From Streptomyces cacaoi (GTDB lineage: Bacteria; Actinomycetota; Actinomycetes; Streptomycetales; Streptomycetaceae): a stretch of 64,000 nucleotides of DNA. Every line of letters begins with the position of its first letter. Positions within the stretch are counted from its first letter, which is position 1. The notes beneath the pieces were generated by a model that was given only the letters and a program-made list of their open reading frames with translations, searched no databases and was not told where the DNA came from. The position numbers and the translations under genes are program-made. The stretch is taken from assembly GCF_006539165.1 (NCBI RefSeq), contig NZ_BJMM01000020.1, forward strand, positions 78,849 to 142,848, written 5' to 3'. Below, piece after piece: positions 34,601 through 42,906 of this stretch.

Positions 34601-37150
34601 ATGCTCAGCTCCCCGCTCCGCACCGTGACGGCCTCCACCCGCTCCTGGGCCCACGCCCTGGCGGAGACCTCACGCTCCGGCCTGAGCGTGGAACGCACGT
34701 CCCTCACCCCGCTGATCGCCGTCCGCGGCGCCTGCGGCGTCGGCATCGTCGTCTTCCTGGCGCTCGCGGTCGGCTCACCGCAACTGGCGGTCTCCAGCGC
34801 CTTCGGCGCGTTCGCCTCCGGCGTCGCCACCTTCCAGCGCAGCTGGCGGCCCCGCCCCGTCCTGGCGCTGTCCGCCGCGGGCGGCCTGGCGGTCTCCACC
34901 TTCCTCGGCTATCTCCTGGTGGCCTGGCCCCCGGCGTTCGTGCTGCTGCTCGCGCTGTGGGCGTTCCTGGCCGGGATGGCCTGGGGCATGGGCCCGACGT
35001 CGGGTGTGGTCGCGGCCTTCAACATCGCCGTGATGCTGATCACCGTCACCCTGCCGACGAGCATCCTGGGCGCGGTGAGCCACGCCGTGCTCATCGCCGC
35101 CGGCGGCGTCGTACAGGCCGGGCTGATCGTGCTGTTCCCGGTGCGGCCGTGGGGCGAGCGGCGCGACACCCTCGCCGACGCGCTCGCCGGCGTCGCCGAC
35201 TACGCGCGCCGGCTGCGGCACGACCCGATGGCGCCGTTCGACCCGGAGCCGCTGATCCAGGCCCGCAGCGCCGCCGCCGTCACACCGCGTCAGGCCCGTC
35301 GTAGGCCGCGCCAGTTGCACGGCTACCGTGCGATGGCCGAGCGTTTCCGGCCGGTCCTCGCCTCGCTCGCCGATCCGGTGGTGGGCGGCGCCCCGCTCGT
35401 CGGCCCGGAACGCGACCGGGTGCGTGAGCTGCTGCTGGCCGCCGCGACCGTCCTCGACGCGACGGCGCGCGCGGTCCGCCGCGGGGAGCGGGTCCGGCTG
35501 CCCGACCAGGCCCTCGACGTGCTCCAGGTGCCCAAGAGTGGCCCGGTGTTGAGCGGTCCGGCGCGCCGGGCGGCGCTGCGGCTGATCGCGCTCACGGACG
35601 ACGCCGTCGAGGCCGCGCAGGAACCCGTGGAGATCACCCGGGGCGGCCTGCTGTCGCGGGTGACCTGGCACACCGCGGACCGTGCCGGGCGCCGCCCCGG
35701 CTTCCCCGACCACAGCTCGGACATCGGCGGCAGCCTCGACGGCCCGTACGGGCCCGACCCGCAGGACGAGGCGCGGGAGCGGGCGGAGGCCGAGGCGCTC
35801 GCCGCCGGAAGCCGCAAGGCGCAGGGCGGCAAGCACACACCGGCCGCCGGGCACGCGCTCGCCCGCCCCCGGCATCTGCACATGCCGACGCTGGCCGCGA
35901 TGGTGCCGATCGCGCTGCGCGCGGTGCGGCGCGAACTCCACTGGTCCTCGCCGATCCTGCGGCACGCGCTGCGGGTCAGCGGTGTCGCCTCGGCCGGCTA
36001 CCTGCTCGGCAAGGCGCTGCCGCCGGCGCACGGGTACTGGGTGCCGCTGACGGCGGTGATGGTGCTGCGGCCGGACTTCTCCCGCACCTACGAGCGGGGG
36101 GTCGGCCGGTTCGTCGGCACCCTGTTCGGGGTGGGGCTCGGCGGCACCGTCATGGCGCTCGTCGACCCGGGGCCGTATGCGGCGGCGGGGCTGGCGGTGC
36201 TGGCCGTCGCCACCCAGTACCTGCTGATGCGCACCGGGTACGTCATCTCCTCGGTGTGCACGGGCGCCTATGTCGTCTTCCTGCTCGGCATCCTGGGCGC
36301 CGAGTGGTACCAGACGGCCTACGAGCGGGTCGGCCTCACCGCGCTCGGCGGAGTGCTGGCCATGCTCAGTTACGCGCTCTTCCCCGCCTGGGAGACGCCG
36401 TTGCTGCGCGACCGGCTCGCCGACTGGCTGGCGGCGACCGGCCGGTACGTCATGGCCGTGTTCGACGCCTTCGCCCAGCCTGCCGAGCGTCGGCCACGGC
36501 AGGTCCGTGAGGCGCTGCTGGACAGCCGGGCGGCCCGTCAGGAGTGGGAGCAGACGGCCAGCCGCGCGGAGGCCGAGCCCGTCCGCCGGCACGGCCGGAT
36601 CTCCCGCCGCTCGGCGAACGACGCACAGTCCGCGCTCGTGACACTGGGGCGGGCGGCCATGCTGCTGGAGGCCCACATCCCGGACCGGGACGCGCAGCCG
36701 TCCGAGGGCGCGGGCCGGTTGACGGCGGCGCTGGCCCCGGCGCTGTCGGAGGCGGTCACGGCGATCCGCAAGAGCCGGCCGGTGGACTGGTCGCAGGTGC
36801 GGGAGGCCGTCCGGCAGTGGGAGGACGACCAGCAGCAGGGGCCGCCGCCGGTCGGGCTGCGTACCGCCGAGCTGATCATGGATGCGCTGGACGATCTGGC
36901 CGGTGCGGTGGCGCCTCCCGCGCGGGGGGAGGAGGCTCGTGCGGCGCAGGGGGGTGGGGCCGCCGGTGCGGTGTCGCTCCGCGAGGGGGAGGGGGGCCCG
37001 GAGCGGGCTCGGGCCGATGCGGTGGGGGTGTCGGATGGGGAGGAGCGGGGGGCTCGTGAGGAGCAGGGTGCTCGGGGTGAGCAGGGTGCTCGGGGGGAGC
37101 GGGACGGGGACGAGCCGTGGGAGGGTGGGCAGGACGACTGGGCGCGCTGA
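34601..37150 (+). CDS. FUSC-family (fusaric acid resistance-like) membrane protein
   Basis: The protein is 849 residues in two membrane blocks. Residues about 40-185 and 455-620 each have 5-6 hydrophobic segments (GACGVGIVVFLALAVGS, VLLLALWAFLAGMAWGMG; YWVPLTAVMVLRPDFSRTYERGVGRFVGT). A 270-residue soluble linker separates them. This is the FUSC/YccS-type layout of aromatic-acid efflux-like proteins; the substrate is unknown. YWVPLTAVMVLRPDF is the family's most conserved motif. The C-terminal 100 residues are soluble and end in a charged repeat (EEQGARGEQGARGER). The gene is bracketed by repeat elements and is probably monocistronic and leaderless. Confidence 0.87.
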   Translation: MLSSPLRTVTASTRSWAHALAETSRSGLSVERTSLTPLIAVRGACGVGIVVFLALAVGSPQLAVSSAFGAFASGVATFQRSWRPRPVLALSAAGGLAVSTFLGYLLVAWPPAFVLLLALWAFLAGMAWGMGPTSGVVAAFNIAVMLITVTLPTSILGAVSHAVLIAAGGVVQAGLIVLFPVRPWGERRDTLADALAGVADYARRLRHDPMAPFDPEPLIQARSAAAVTPRQARRRPRQLHGYRAMAERFRPVLASLADPVVGGAPLVGPERDRVRELLLAAATVLDATARAVRRGERVRLPDQALDVLQVPKSGPVLSGPARRAALRLIALTDDAVEAAQEPVEITRGGLLSRVTWHTADRAGRRPGFPDHSSDIGGSLDGPYGPDPQDEARERAEAEALAAGSRKAQGGKHTPAAGHALARPRHLHMPTLAAMVPIALRAVRRELHWSSPILRHALRVSGVASAGYLLGKALPPAHGYWVPLTAVMVLRPDFSRTYERGVGRFVGTLFGVGLGGTVMALVDPGPYAAAGLAVLAVATQYLLMRTGYVISSVCTGAYVVFLLGILGAEWYQTAYERVGLTALGGVLAMLSYALFPAWETPLLRDRLADWLAATGRYVMAVFDAFAQPAERRPRQVREALLDSRAARQEWEQTASRAEAEPVRRHGRISRRSANDAQSALVTLGRAAMLLEAHIPDRDAQPSEGAGRLTAALAPALSEAVTAIRKSRPVDWSQVREAVRQWEDDQQQGPPPVGLRTAELIMDALDDLAGAVAPPARGEEARAAQGGGAAGAVSLREGEGGPERARADAVGVSDGEERGAREEQGARGEQGARGERDGDEPWEGGQDDWAR

Positions 37151-37262
37151 ACCTCCGTGGTGGCGGCTGTCGTTGGTCGCGCCGTACTTCTCGATGGGCC
37201 TTGCGGCCCTCCGTGTCCGGTGTCCCTTGTGGGGGTCTTCTGCTGTCGGCCGTCCTTCGCGT

Positions 37263-37366
37263 CGTTGTGGTTGCTCGCGCAGTTCCCCGCGCCCCTTTTG
37301 GGGCTTGCTGCCGTGGGTTGTCTTCCGCGTCGTTGTGGTTGGTCGCGCAGTTCCCCGCGCCCCTTT
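37263..37366 (-). repeat. Two inverted copies of the dispersed hairpin element
   Basis: CGTTGTGGTTG(C/G)TCGCGCAG followed by TTCCCCGCGCCCC occurs at 37263-37298 and 37331-37366, each followed by a TTTT/TTT loop and GGGG that closes a short hairpin. They are inverted relative to the copies at 34.3 kb. Lying between the convergent FUSC and VOC genes, they may also serve as terminators. Confidence 0.8.
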
Positions 37367-37378
37367 GGGGAACGGGGC

Positions 37379-37837
37379 CTACTGGACGTCGAATTCGTTG
37401 CCCTCCGGGTCGGTCATCGTCACGTGGTGGCTGCCGGGTTCGACGACCGTGTGCAGGGTGCGGGCGCCCAGGCGTTCCAGGCGGGTGACCTCGGCTTCTC
37501 TCGCGTCGGGGCCCACGTGGAGGTCGAGGTGGAGCCGGTTCTTGGCCCGCTTGGGTTCGGGGACGGCCAGGAACAGCAGTCGGCGGCCCAGGCCGCTGCC
37601 GGTGTTCTCGTCCACCGGGTCGTGGGGGTGGCGTATCGCCGCGGCGTGCCGCCATGCCGCGCGGCCGTCGTGCCGTTCGTCCTGGATGATCTGCGCCTGG
37701 TTGATCGCGCCCAGCGCGTGGAGGCGCTCGATGTGGGCGCTGTGGTCCTCGGTGGTGTAGCCCAGAGCCTGGGCCCAGAAGTGGGCGAGGCGGTGGGGGT
37801 CCTCGCTGTCGACGACGAGCTTCCAGTCCAGCGGCAT
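37379..37837 (-). CDS. VOC-family (glyoxalase-like) protein
   Basis: The protein is 152 residues. MPLDWKLVVDSEDPHRLAHFWAQALGY and the closing HHVTMTDPEGNEFDVQ are the two halves of a vicinal-oxygen-chelate domain of the Glyoxalase_6 kind, with RLHLDLHVGPDAREAEVTRLERLGA in between. The His and Glu at the expected metal positions are present. Members include dioxygenases, lyases and antibiotic-binding proteins, and no specific role can be assigned. It is convergent with the FUSC gene and lies 140 bases upstream of the SDR gene in the same direction. Confidence 0.85.
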   Translation of the reverse strand: MPLDWKLVVDSEDPHRLAHFWAQALGYTTEDHSAHIERLHALGAINQAQIIQDERHDGRAAWRHAAAIRHPHDPVDENTGSGLGRRLLFLAVPEPKRAKNRLHLDLHVGPDAREAEVTRLERLGARTLHTVVEPGSHHVTMTDPEGNEFDVQ

Positions 37838-37977
37838 GTGGCGTCCGTTCTGTGGTGCGGGCGGTGAGCGGCGGCGCGTGCCGGCTCACCGGGATGCCTG
37901 GTTTCTAACCGGGTGTCCGGCGCCGCGCAACCGTCAACCGGCGCCGGGCGGAACCGCGTTGGGCGCGCCGGCCGGGT

Positions 37978-38994
37978 TCAGCCGGTGATCCGGCCGCCCG
38001 CCACGTCGACGGTGAGACCCGTCAGCCACGAGGCCGCGTCCGAGGCCAGGAACAGCGCGGTCGACGCCACGTCGCCCGGCTCGCCCATGCGGCGCAGCGG
38101 GTGCCGCAGCGCCGTCCGGTGCTGTTCCTCGGGCGGCATGTCGCGCCGCACCTTCTCCGTGCGGATGCTGGACGGCGCCAGGCAGTTGACCCGCACCCCG
38201 TACGGGCCGACCTCGGCGGCCAACTGGCCGGTCAGCATGGAGAGTCCGGCGTGGGCCGCGCCGTAGGCGATGTCCGGGGTGCCGGGCCGGCGTCCCGCCG
38301 AGGACGAGAGGGTGAGCACCACGCCGCTGCCGCGCTCGACCATGCCGGGCAGGAACGTCCGCACGGTCAGGAACGCCGAGGTCAGCTCGGTGTCGAGGGT
38401 GCGGCGCCAGCGTTCCTCGGTCATCTCCAGGGCGGGCAGCGGTGCGCTGCGGCCACCGGCGAAGGCGGCCAGGACGTCCACGGGGCCCAGTTCGTCCGTG
38501 ACGCGGTGGGCGAGCGCGGCCAGCGCCCGCGCGTCGGTCACGTCCGTCACGGCGCCGGTCGCCGTGCCGCCCCCGCGGCCGATCTCGTCCACGACGGAGA
38601 ACAGCGCGGCACGGTCGCGCCCCACCAGGCACACCGCCACGCCCTGCGCGGCCAGGGCCCGGGCCGTCTCGGCGCCGATGCCGCGGGAAGCGCCGGTGAC
38701 GACGGCGACCTTGCCGGCCAGATCGGGGTAGACGGCGCCGCCGGGCTCCGCCGCCCGGCCTGGAACTCCCGTGTCCCGCGCCGACGCCGACTGCCCCGGC
38801 TCCGGGCCGTCGTGGTGCGGACCGTGCCGTCGTGGCGCGTCAGGTCGAGGCTCGTCCCGTTGTGGCCCGTCACGGCGAGGCTCGTGCGGCTGTGCACCCT
38901 CGGGCCGAGGGGCGTCACGCCGGGGCTCGTCCCGCTGCCGCGGTGCGCCGGGCCGGGGTGTCGGCTGTGCGGGCGGGTTCTTCTCGTCGCTCAT
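37978..38994 (-). CDS. SDR-family oxidoreductase with repetitive N-terminal extension
   Basis: The protein is 338 residues from ATG 38994, whose ATGA overlaps the stop of the upstream gene. Residues about 80-338 are a classical short-chain dehydrogenase: VAVVTGASRGIGAETARAL (cofactor loop) and LSSSAGRRPGTPDIAYGAAHAGLS. In the usual YxxxK motif the Lys position is His (YGAAH), and the catalytic Ser is in LSSSAG. Residues 1-75 are a hydrophilic Arg/Pro/Asp/His repeat (RDEPRRDAPRPEG and so on) not known in SDRs. The coupled start argues that the extension is translated. It may therefore be a divergent or non-catalytic SDR. Confidence 0.82.
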   Translation of the reverse strand: MSDEKNPPAQPTPRPGAPRQRDEPRRDAPRPEGAQPHEPRRDGPQRDEPRPDAPRRHGPHHDGPEPGQSASARDTGVPGRAAEPGGAVYPDLAGKVAVVTGASRGIGAETARALAAQGVAVCLVGRDRAALFSVVDEIGRGGGTATGAVTDVTDARALAALAHRVTDELGPVDVLAAFAGGRSAPLPALEMTEERWRRTLDTELTSAFLTVRTFLPGMVERGSGVVLTLSSSAGRRPGTPDIAYGAAHAGLSMLTGQLAAEVGPYGVRVNCLAPSSIRTEKVRRDMPPEEQHRTALRHPLRRMGEPGDVASTALFLASDAASWLTGLTVDVAGGRITG

Positions 38995-40865
38995 CGGCGG
39001 GTCCTTGTCTGCGCGGTGAGGCCGAGCTGCGCCCGGCGGCGGTGCCCGTGGACGGCGGCGGAGACGCCGCACAGCACGAGGGCGGCGCTCGCGCAGGCCC
39101 ATGCGGTGACGGGCCCGGTCATCCCGAGCGGTTCCCGGGTGCGGGCCTGTGCCTGGCCGCGCGGGTCGTGGAAGACGCGCGGGGTGTCGCCGGTCCCGAA
39201 GTCCCGGCAGGGGGCGAGCCGCAGGCCGCCGGCCGTCCCGTCGGCGGTCCGCTGCCCGGGCAGGGGACGCAGATCGCAGTACGGTGCGCCGCGCGTGGGG
39301 TGGTGCACCGCTGTCACCTCGGCGCGGATCCAGCTGCCGCGTGCCAGCAGCGTCGCCGTCGAGAAGCCGTACCAGGTGACGACCACGAGCGCGACACCCA
39401 GCAGCGCGCCCAGCACCCCGTACCGGCGGCGTGTGCCGTAGCGCACGAGTTCCGGCAGCAGCACCGCCAGCAGCGCGCCCGCCGCCAGCACCAGGCACCA
39501 GAAGAGCCCGGTGCCGCCGCCGAGCACGCCCGGCAGGAGCGCGGCCGCCGCGGTGAGCGCGCAGCACAGCAGCGTCGCCACGGTCGCGAGGAGCACGGCG
39601 GCGGTACGGGAGAGCCGCTGCGTCCGTGCGTCCAGGCGGGCGGAGAGCCGGGTGAGGGCGGCGGGTTCGGTGCGGAAGCCGGCGTACAGCGCGGTGCGCG
39701 GTGTCCGGCCGTCGGCGGGGAGCGCGGCGGGGCGCGGCGGCCGGGTCCGGCGGATCCCGGCGCATCCGGCCGCCGCCAGGATCGCGGTCCACACCAGGAA
39801 GGTGCCGTACAGGGTGGGGTCGGGGGCGTCGTACGGGTCGGAGGAGGCGGCCTGGTGGAGACCCGCGGCGAGGAAGACACCGGCGGCGGCGCACGCGGAC
39901 CACGACGTGACGAGCCATCTGCGGCGTGCCCGCCGGGGCGGCCGGAGCGGTGCGCCGTCCGCCGTCAGCGCCGCGAGCCGGGCGAGCCGGCGGCGGCGTG
40001 CCCGGCTGTGCCTGCCCGTGAGGACGAGCAGCACCCCGGCCGCCGGGACGAGCACCGCGCCCACGACGAGCGAGGTGTCCGCCGTCGCGCCGTACAGCCG
40101 TCCGACGTGGACGCGCTCGTAGGTCGCCGAGGCGAGCAGTGCGAAACCGACGCAGACGGCGGCGACCAGCGCCGCGCAGCGCGCCAACTGCCGTCCCGCC
40201 AGCTGCTCCCGCAGCAGTTCCACCGCCTCGCCGCGCGCCGCCCGGTGCACCGCGACGGCACCGGCCCCGACCCCGGCACCCGTCCCGCCGGACGCCGGGC
40301 TCCCTGCCGCGGAGCCCGTCCCGCCGCGTGCCGTGCCCGGGGTGCCACGGGCGCCGGAGTGCGCCGCCCCGGGTGGTGGCGTGGTGGCCCCGTCGGCTCC
40401 GCAGAGGGGCGCGGCCCGCGCTCCGACGGGCGTCCCGCCGCGTGCCGTGCCGTGGGCGCCCACCGTGCCGGGGGTTCCGCCGGGTGCCGCGGTGCGCATG
40501 CCGTCGTCGGCTGTGTCGGCTGTGTCGGCTGCGTCGGCTGCGTCGGGCGTTCCTTCGCGCGCGTCGTGGGCCCCGGGTGCCGCGCCCCGGCCGCCACGGA
40601 CGCCGGAGCGTGCCGCGCCGGGCGCCCCGCGGGACGCCTCGTCGTGGGTGCCGTCGTCCGGCCCGGCGGGTGCTCTGCCGGGCGCCTCGTCCCGGGTGCC
40701 GTCGTCCGGCCCCGCTGGTGTCCCCTCGGGCGTCCTGTCGGGCGCCCTGCCGGATGCCCCCTCGGGCGTCCCGCCGCGCGTCCCGCCGTGCGTCCCGCCG
40801 TGCGCCCCGCCGTGCGCCCCTCCGTGTGTGCCGCCGCTTCCCGGGTCGCGAACAGCGCTGGTCAT
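38991..40865 (-). CDS. Membrane protein with long repetitive N-terminal region
   Basis: The protein is 624 residues. Residues 1-215 are Gly/Ala/Thr/Asp/Pro-rich with imperfect repeats (THGGAHGGAHGGTHGG; APAGPDDGTRDEAPGR twice). Residues 216-624 hold about six to eight hydrophobic segments, among them LVAAVCVGFALLASATYE, TSLVVGAVLVPAAGVLLVL and YGVLGALLGVALVVVTWYG. An extracytoplasmic-looking stretch with several Cys (YCDLRPLPGQ, LAPCRDFG) comes before the last segment. I do not recognise a named family. It overlaps the SDR gene by 4 bases and is very likely co-translated with it. Confidence 0.75.
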   Translation of the reverse strand: MTSAVRDPGSGGTHGGAHGGAHGGTHGGTRGGTPEGASGRAPDRTPEGTPAGPDDGTRDEAPGRAPAGPDDGTHDEASRGAPGAARSGVRGGRGAAPGAHDAREGTPDAADAADTADTADDGMRTAAPGGTPGTVGAHGTARGGTPVGARAAPLCGADGATTPPPGAAHSGARGTPGTARGGTGSAAGSPASGGTGAGVGAGAVAVHRAARGEAVELLREQLAGRQLARCAALVAAVCVGFALLASATYERVHVGRLYGATADTSLVVGAVLVPAAGVLLVLTGRHSRARRRRLARLAALTADGAPLRPPRRARRRWLVTSWSACAAAGVFLAAGLHQAASSDPYDAPDPTLYGTFLVWTAILAAAGCAGIRRTRPPRPAALPADGRTPRTALYAGFRTEPAALTRLSARLDARTQRLSRTAAVLLATVATLLCCALTAAAALLPGVLGGGTGLFWCLVLAAGALLAVLLPELVRYGTRRRYGVLGALLGVALVVVTWYGFSTATLLARGSWIRAEVTAVHHPTRGAPYCDLRPLPGQRTADGTAGGLRLAPCRDFGTGDTPRVFHDPRGQAQARTREPLGMTGPVTAWACASAALVLCGVSAAVHGHRRRAQLGLTAQTRTRR

Positions 40866-41117
40866 GGCCGTACTTCCCCCGTTCCCCCGTGGTGTCCTGC
40901 CGCGGGGGCCCGCGCGTTCCGCGCCCGGCCCCGTGCGTCCTGCGTGCGGGCGGTCGCCACCCGCACCCGCACTCTATGTGCCGGACCGGCCGGGCCGGTG
41001 GCGGCCTCGGGCGGGCAGGACGCGCGGGGCGGGACGGGGCGGACAGGGCGGACAGGGTGGGCGGGGGACGGCCGGAACGGGCCCCGGGCGCCGCGGAGTT
41101 GGGCGGAGGGGGCCCGG

Positions 41118-42398
41118 TCAGCGGAACGGGATCGTGCGCCAGGGGCTCTCCGGGTCGGACATCAGGACCTCGTGCGCGGCCAGCATGTCGGCGTACCAGC
41201 TGCCGAACTCCTCCTCGTCGAAGTGGAGGCAGCGGCCGAGTATGTAGCCGGCCGAGAAGTCCTCCCAGGAGGTGTGTTCGAGCATGCTCACCCGGCCCGC
41301 GCGGACCACGGCGTCCTCCATCTCCTGCGGGGAGCAGAAGCGCGCGCCGAGCCCCCAGCGGGCCATCTTGGACGCGCGTCCCAGATCCCAGGCGGCGACC
41401 GAGCGGACGAACCGGCCCTCGGGCAGCAGCCCGTCGGCGCGGAAACGCTTCTCGTAGCGGACGATGCGGCCGATGAGCCGCTTCACGCCCTCGACGTGGG
41501 AGCGCAGTTCGTCCTCGTCCGGGCCCTCGGGGACGGTGACGCCCTCGGGGGTGATCTCCACCTCCGTCGCCCGGCGCCACATGACGCGTTCGACGGTCTG
41601 CTTCCACTGCTCGGTGTCGACGTGGCCGCCGAAGTCGCGCGCCATCGACCGGCGTGCGCCCAGCACGAAGTCCCACACGGGGCTGCTCATCTCCATCCGG
41701 AGCAGCTCCTCGACGTACTCGCGCCACTTCTCCCGGGTGGTGACGCCCCACCATTCCTCCAGGCGGCGGCGCTCGGCCGGGTAGCCCGTGCCGTGCCAGT
41801 GGACGGCGTTCCAGTACGAGTGGTTGGTGGCGCACAGCAGCGCGCCGCACGCCAGCCCCCGGGCGACCGGGCCGGAGTGCGGGCCGCCGGTGCGCAGGGT
41901 GAGCACGCGCGGGGTGTCGGCGGCCGGGGCGCGCGCGGCGTGCTCGGCCCACAGGGCGCAGTAGGCGCGGCTCGCGGGGAAGTACGCCTCGCAGGGGCTG
42001 CCGGGGTTGACCGCGAGCCACGGCGGGTCGTTCCTGTCCCACACCTCCGCGAGCCGGCCGAGGCTCCCGTAGCGGAAGACCGGGTCCTCGACGGGCGGCG
42101 GCAGCATCGCGGTGGTGTACACGACCAGGCACTGCGCCTGGATCTCGGGGCGCCACTCGCGGGTGAACACCGTCCGTCCCTCGTCCGCGAGCGCGCGCGG
42201 CAGGGCGAAGAAGAGGTCGGTGTCCGCCAGCACGTCGAGGTAGGCGCCCCAGTCCATCCGGGACTTGGCGTCCATCAGCCGCTCCTCGACCTCGCTGGGC
42301 GGCTGCCCCTCCGGCGCCGCGAGGGGCGTGCCCGGGCCGGTGTCCTGGCTGCCGGAAGGCGCGCTGTCGTTCTCCCCGGGCGCCTCGGGGGCCGTCAC
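41118..42398 (-). CDS. SseB-like / DUF1266 domain protein
   Basis: The protein is 426 residues from GTG 42398, with AAAGGGA eight bases upstream. After a disordered start, residues 40-130 (WGAYLDVLADTDLFFALPRALADE) look like an SseB N-terminal domain. The C-terminal half contains VAAWDLGRASKMARWGLGARFCSPQEMED and SWEDFSAGYILGRCLHFDEEEFG, the pattern of DUF1266. DUF1266 proteins are found beside polymorphic toxins and as stand-alone genes, and their biochemical role is unknown to me. A one-TM small gene lies 76 bases upstream and may be in the same transcript. Confidence 0.75.
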   Translation of the reverse strand: MTAPEAPGENDSAPSGSQDTGPGTPLAAPEGQPPSEVEERLMDAKSRMDWGAYLDVLADTDLFFALPRALADEGRTVFTREWRPEIQAQCLVVYTTAMLPPPVEDPVFRYGSLGRLAEVWDRNDPPWLAVNPGSPCEAYFPASRAYCALWAEHAARAPAADTPRVLTLRTGGPHSGPVARGLACGALLCATNHSYWNAVHWHGTGYPAERRRLEEWWGVTTREKWREYVEELLRMEMSSPVWDFVLGARRSMARDFGGHVDTEQWKQTVERVMWRRATEVEITPEGVTVPEGPDEDELRSHVEGVKRLIGRIVRYEKRFRADGLLPEGRFVRSVAAWDLGRASKMARWGLGARFCSPQEMEDAVVRAGRVSMLEHTSWEDFSAGYILGRCLHFDEEEFGSWYADMLAAHEVLMSDPESPWRTIPFR

Positions 42399-42474
42399 GG
42401 CTGCATCCCTTTCCTCGTCCCTTCGCTGTGGAGGTGTGTGTGCGGTGCGGTGCCGGCCCGGGCCCGGCGTCGGC

Positions 42475-42675
42475 TCAGGTCAGCAGGTCGATCAGTTCCG
42501 GGATCACCAGGAACAGCAGCAGATAGGCGAGCAGCGCCCAGGCGATCATCCGGGAACAGGTCGGCGGTTCCTTCACCTTCTTCATCCGCTGCGGCTTGGG
42601 CGGTGCCCAGCCCGCGCCCGGATGTGCGCCGTACGGATTCGGCGGAGGCACGGGCAGTTTGGATCGTCTGCGCAC
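42475..42675 (-). CDS. Small one-TM membrane protein
   Basis: The protein is 66 residues from GTG 42675. Residues 1-40 are Pro/Arg/Lys-rich, followed by one strong hydrophobic segment (MIAWALLAYLLLFLVIPELI) reaching nearly to the C terminus. I do not recognise a family. The codon use and a clean membrane helix support it as real. It lies directly upstream of the DUF1266 gene in the same direction and divergent from the beta-propeller-like gene. Confidence 0.6.
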   Translation of the reverse strand: MRRRSKLPVPPPNPYGAHPGAGWAPPKPQRMKKVKEPPTCSRMIAWALLAYLLLFLVIPELIDLLT

Positions 42676-42906
42676 GGTCGAGGTCCCTCACCCTTGGTCA
42701 ACTCCCGCGCACAGTCTGCTGCACCGTGTTCGAACGCGGGACACCGGGCCCGGAATACGCCCGGGGACGGTCCCGGCGGTGCTGTCGGGAGGCACACAAA
42801 GGCGTGACCGCCCCGGCGTCAAGCGGTATCGCAGCGTCCGCAACGGCCGGTTTTTGTGCCGCGGGTGAGGGGTGCGGGTGCACTGTGCCGCCTACGCTGA
42901 GGGGTG

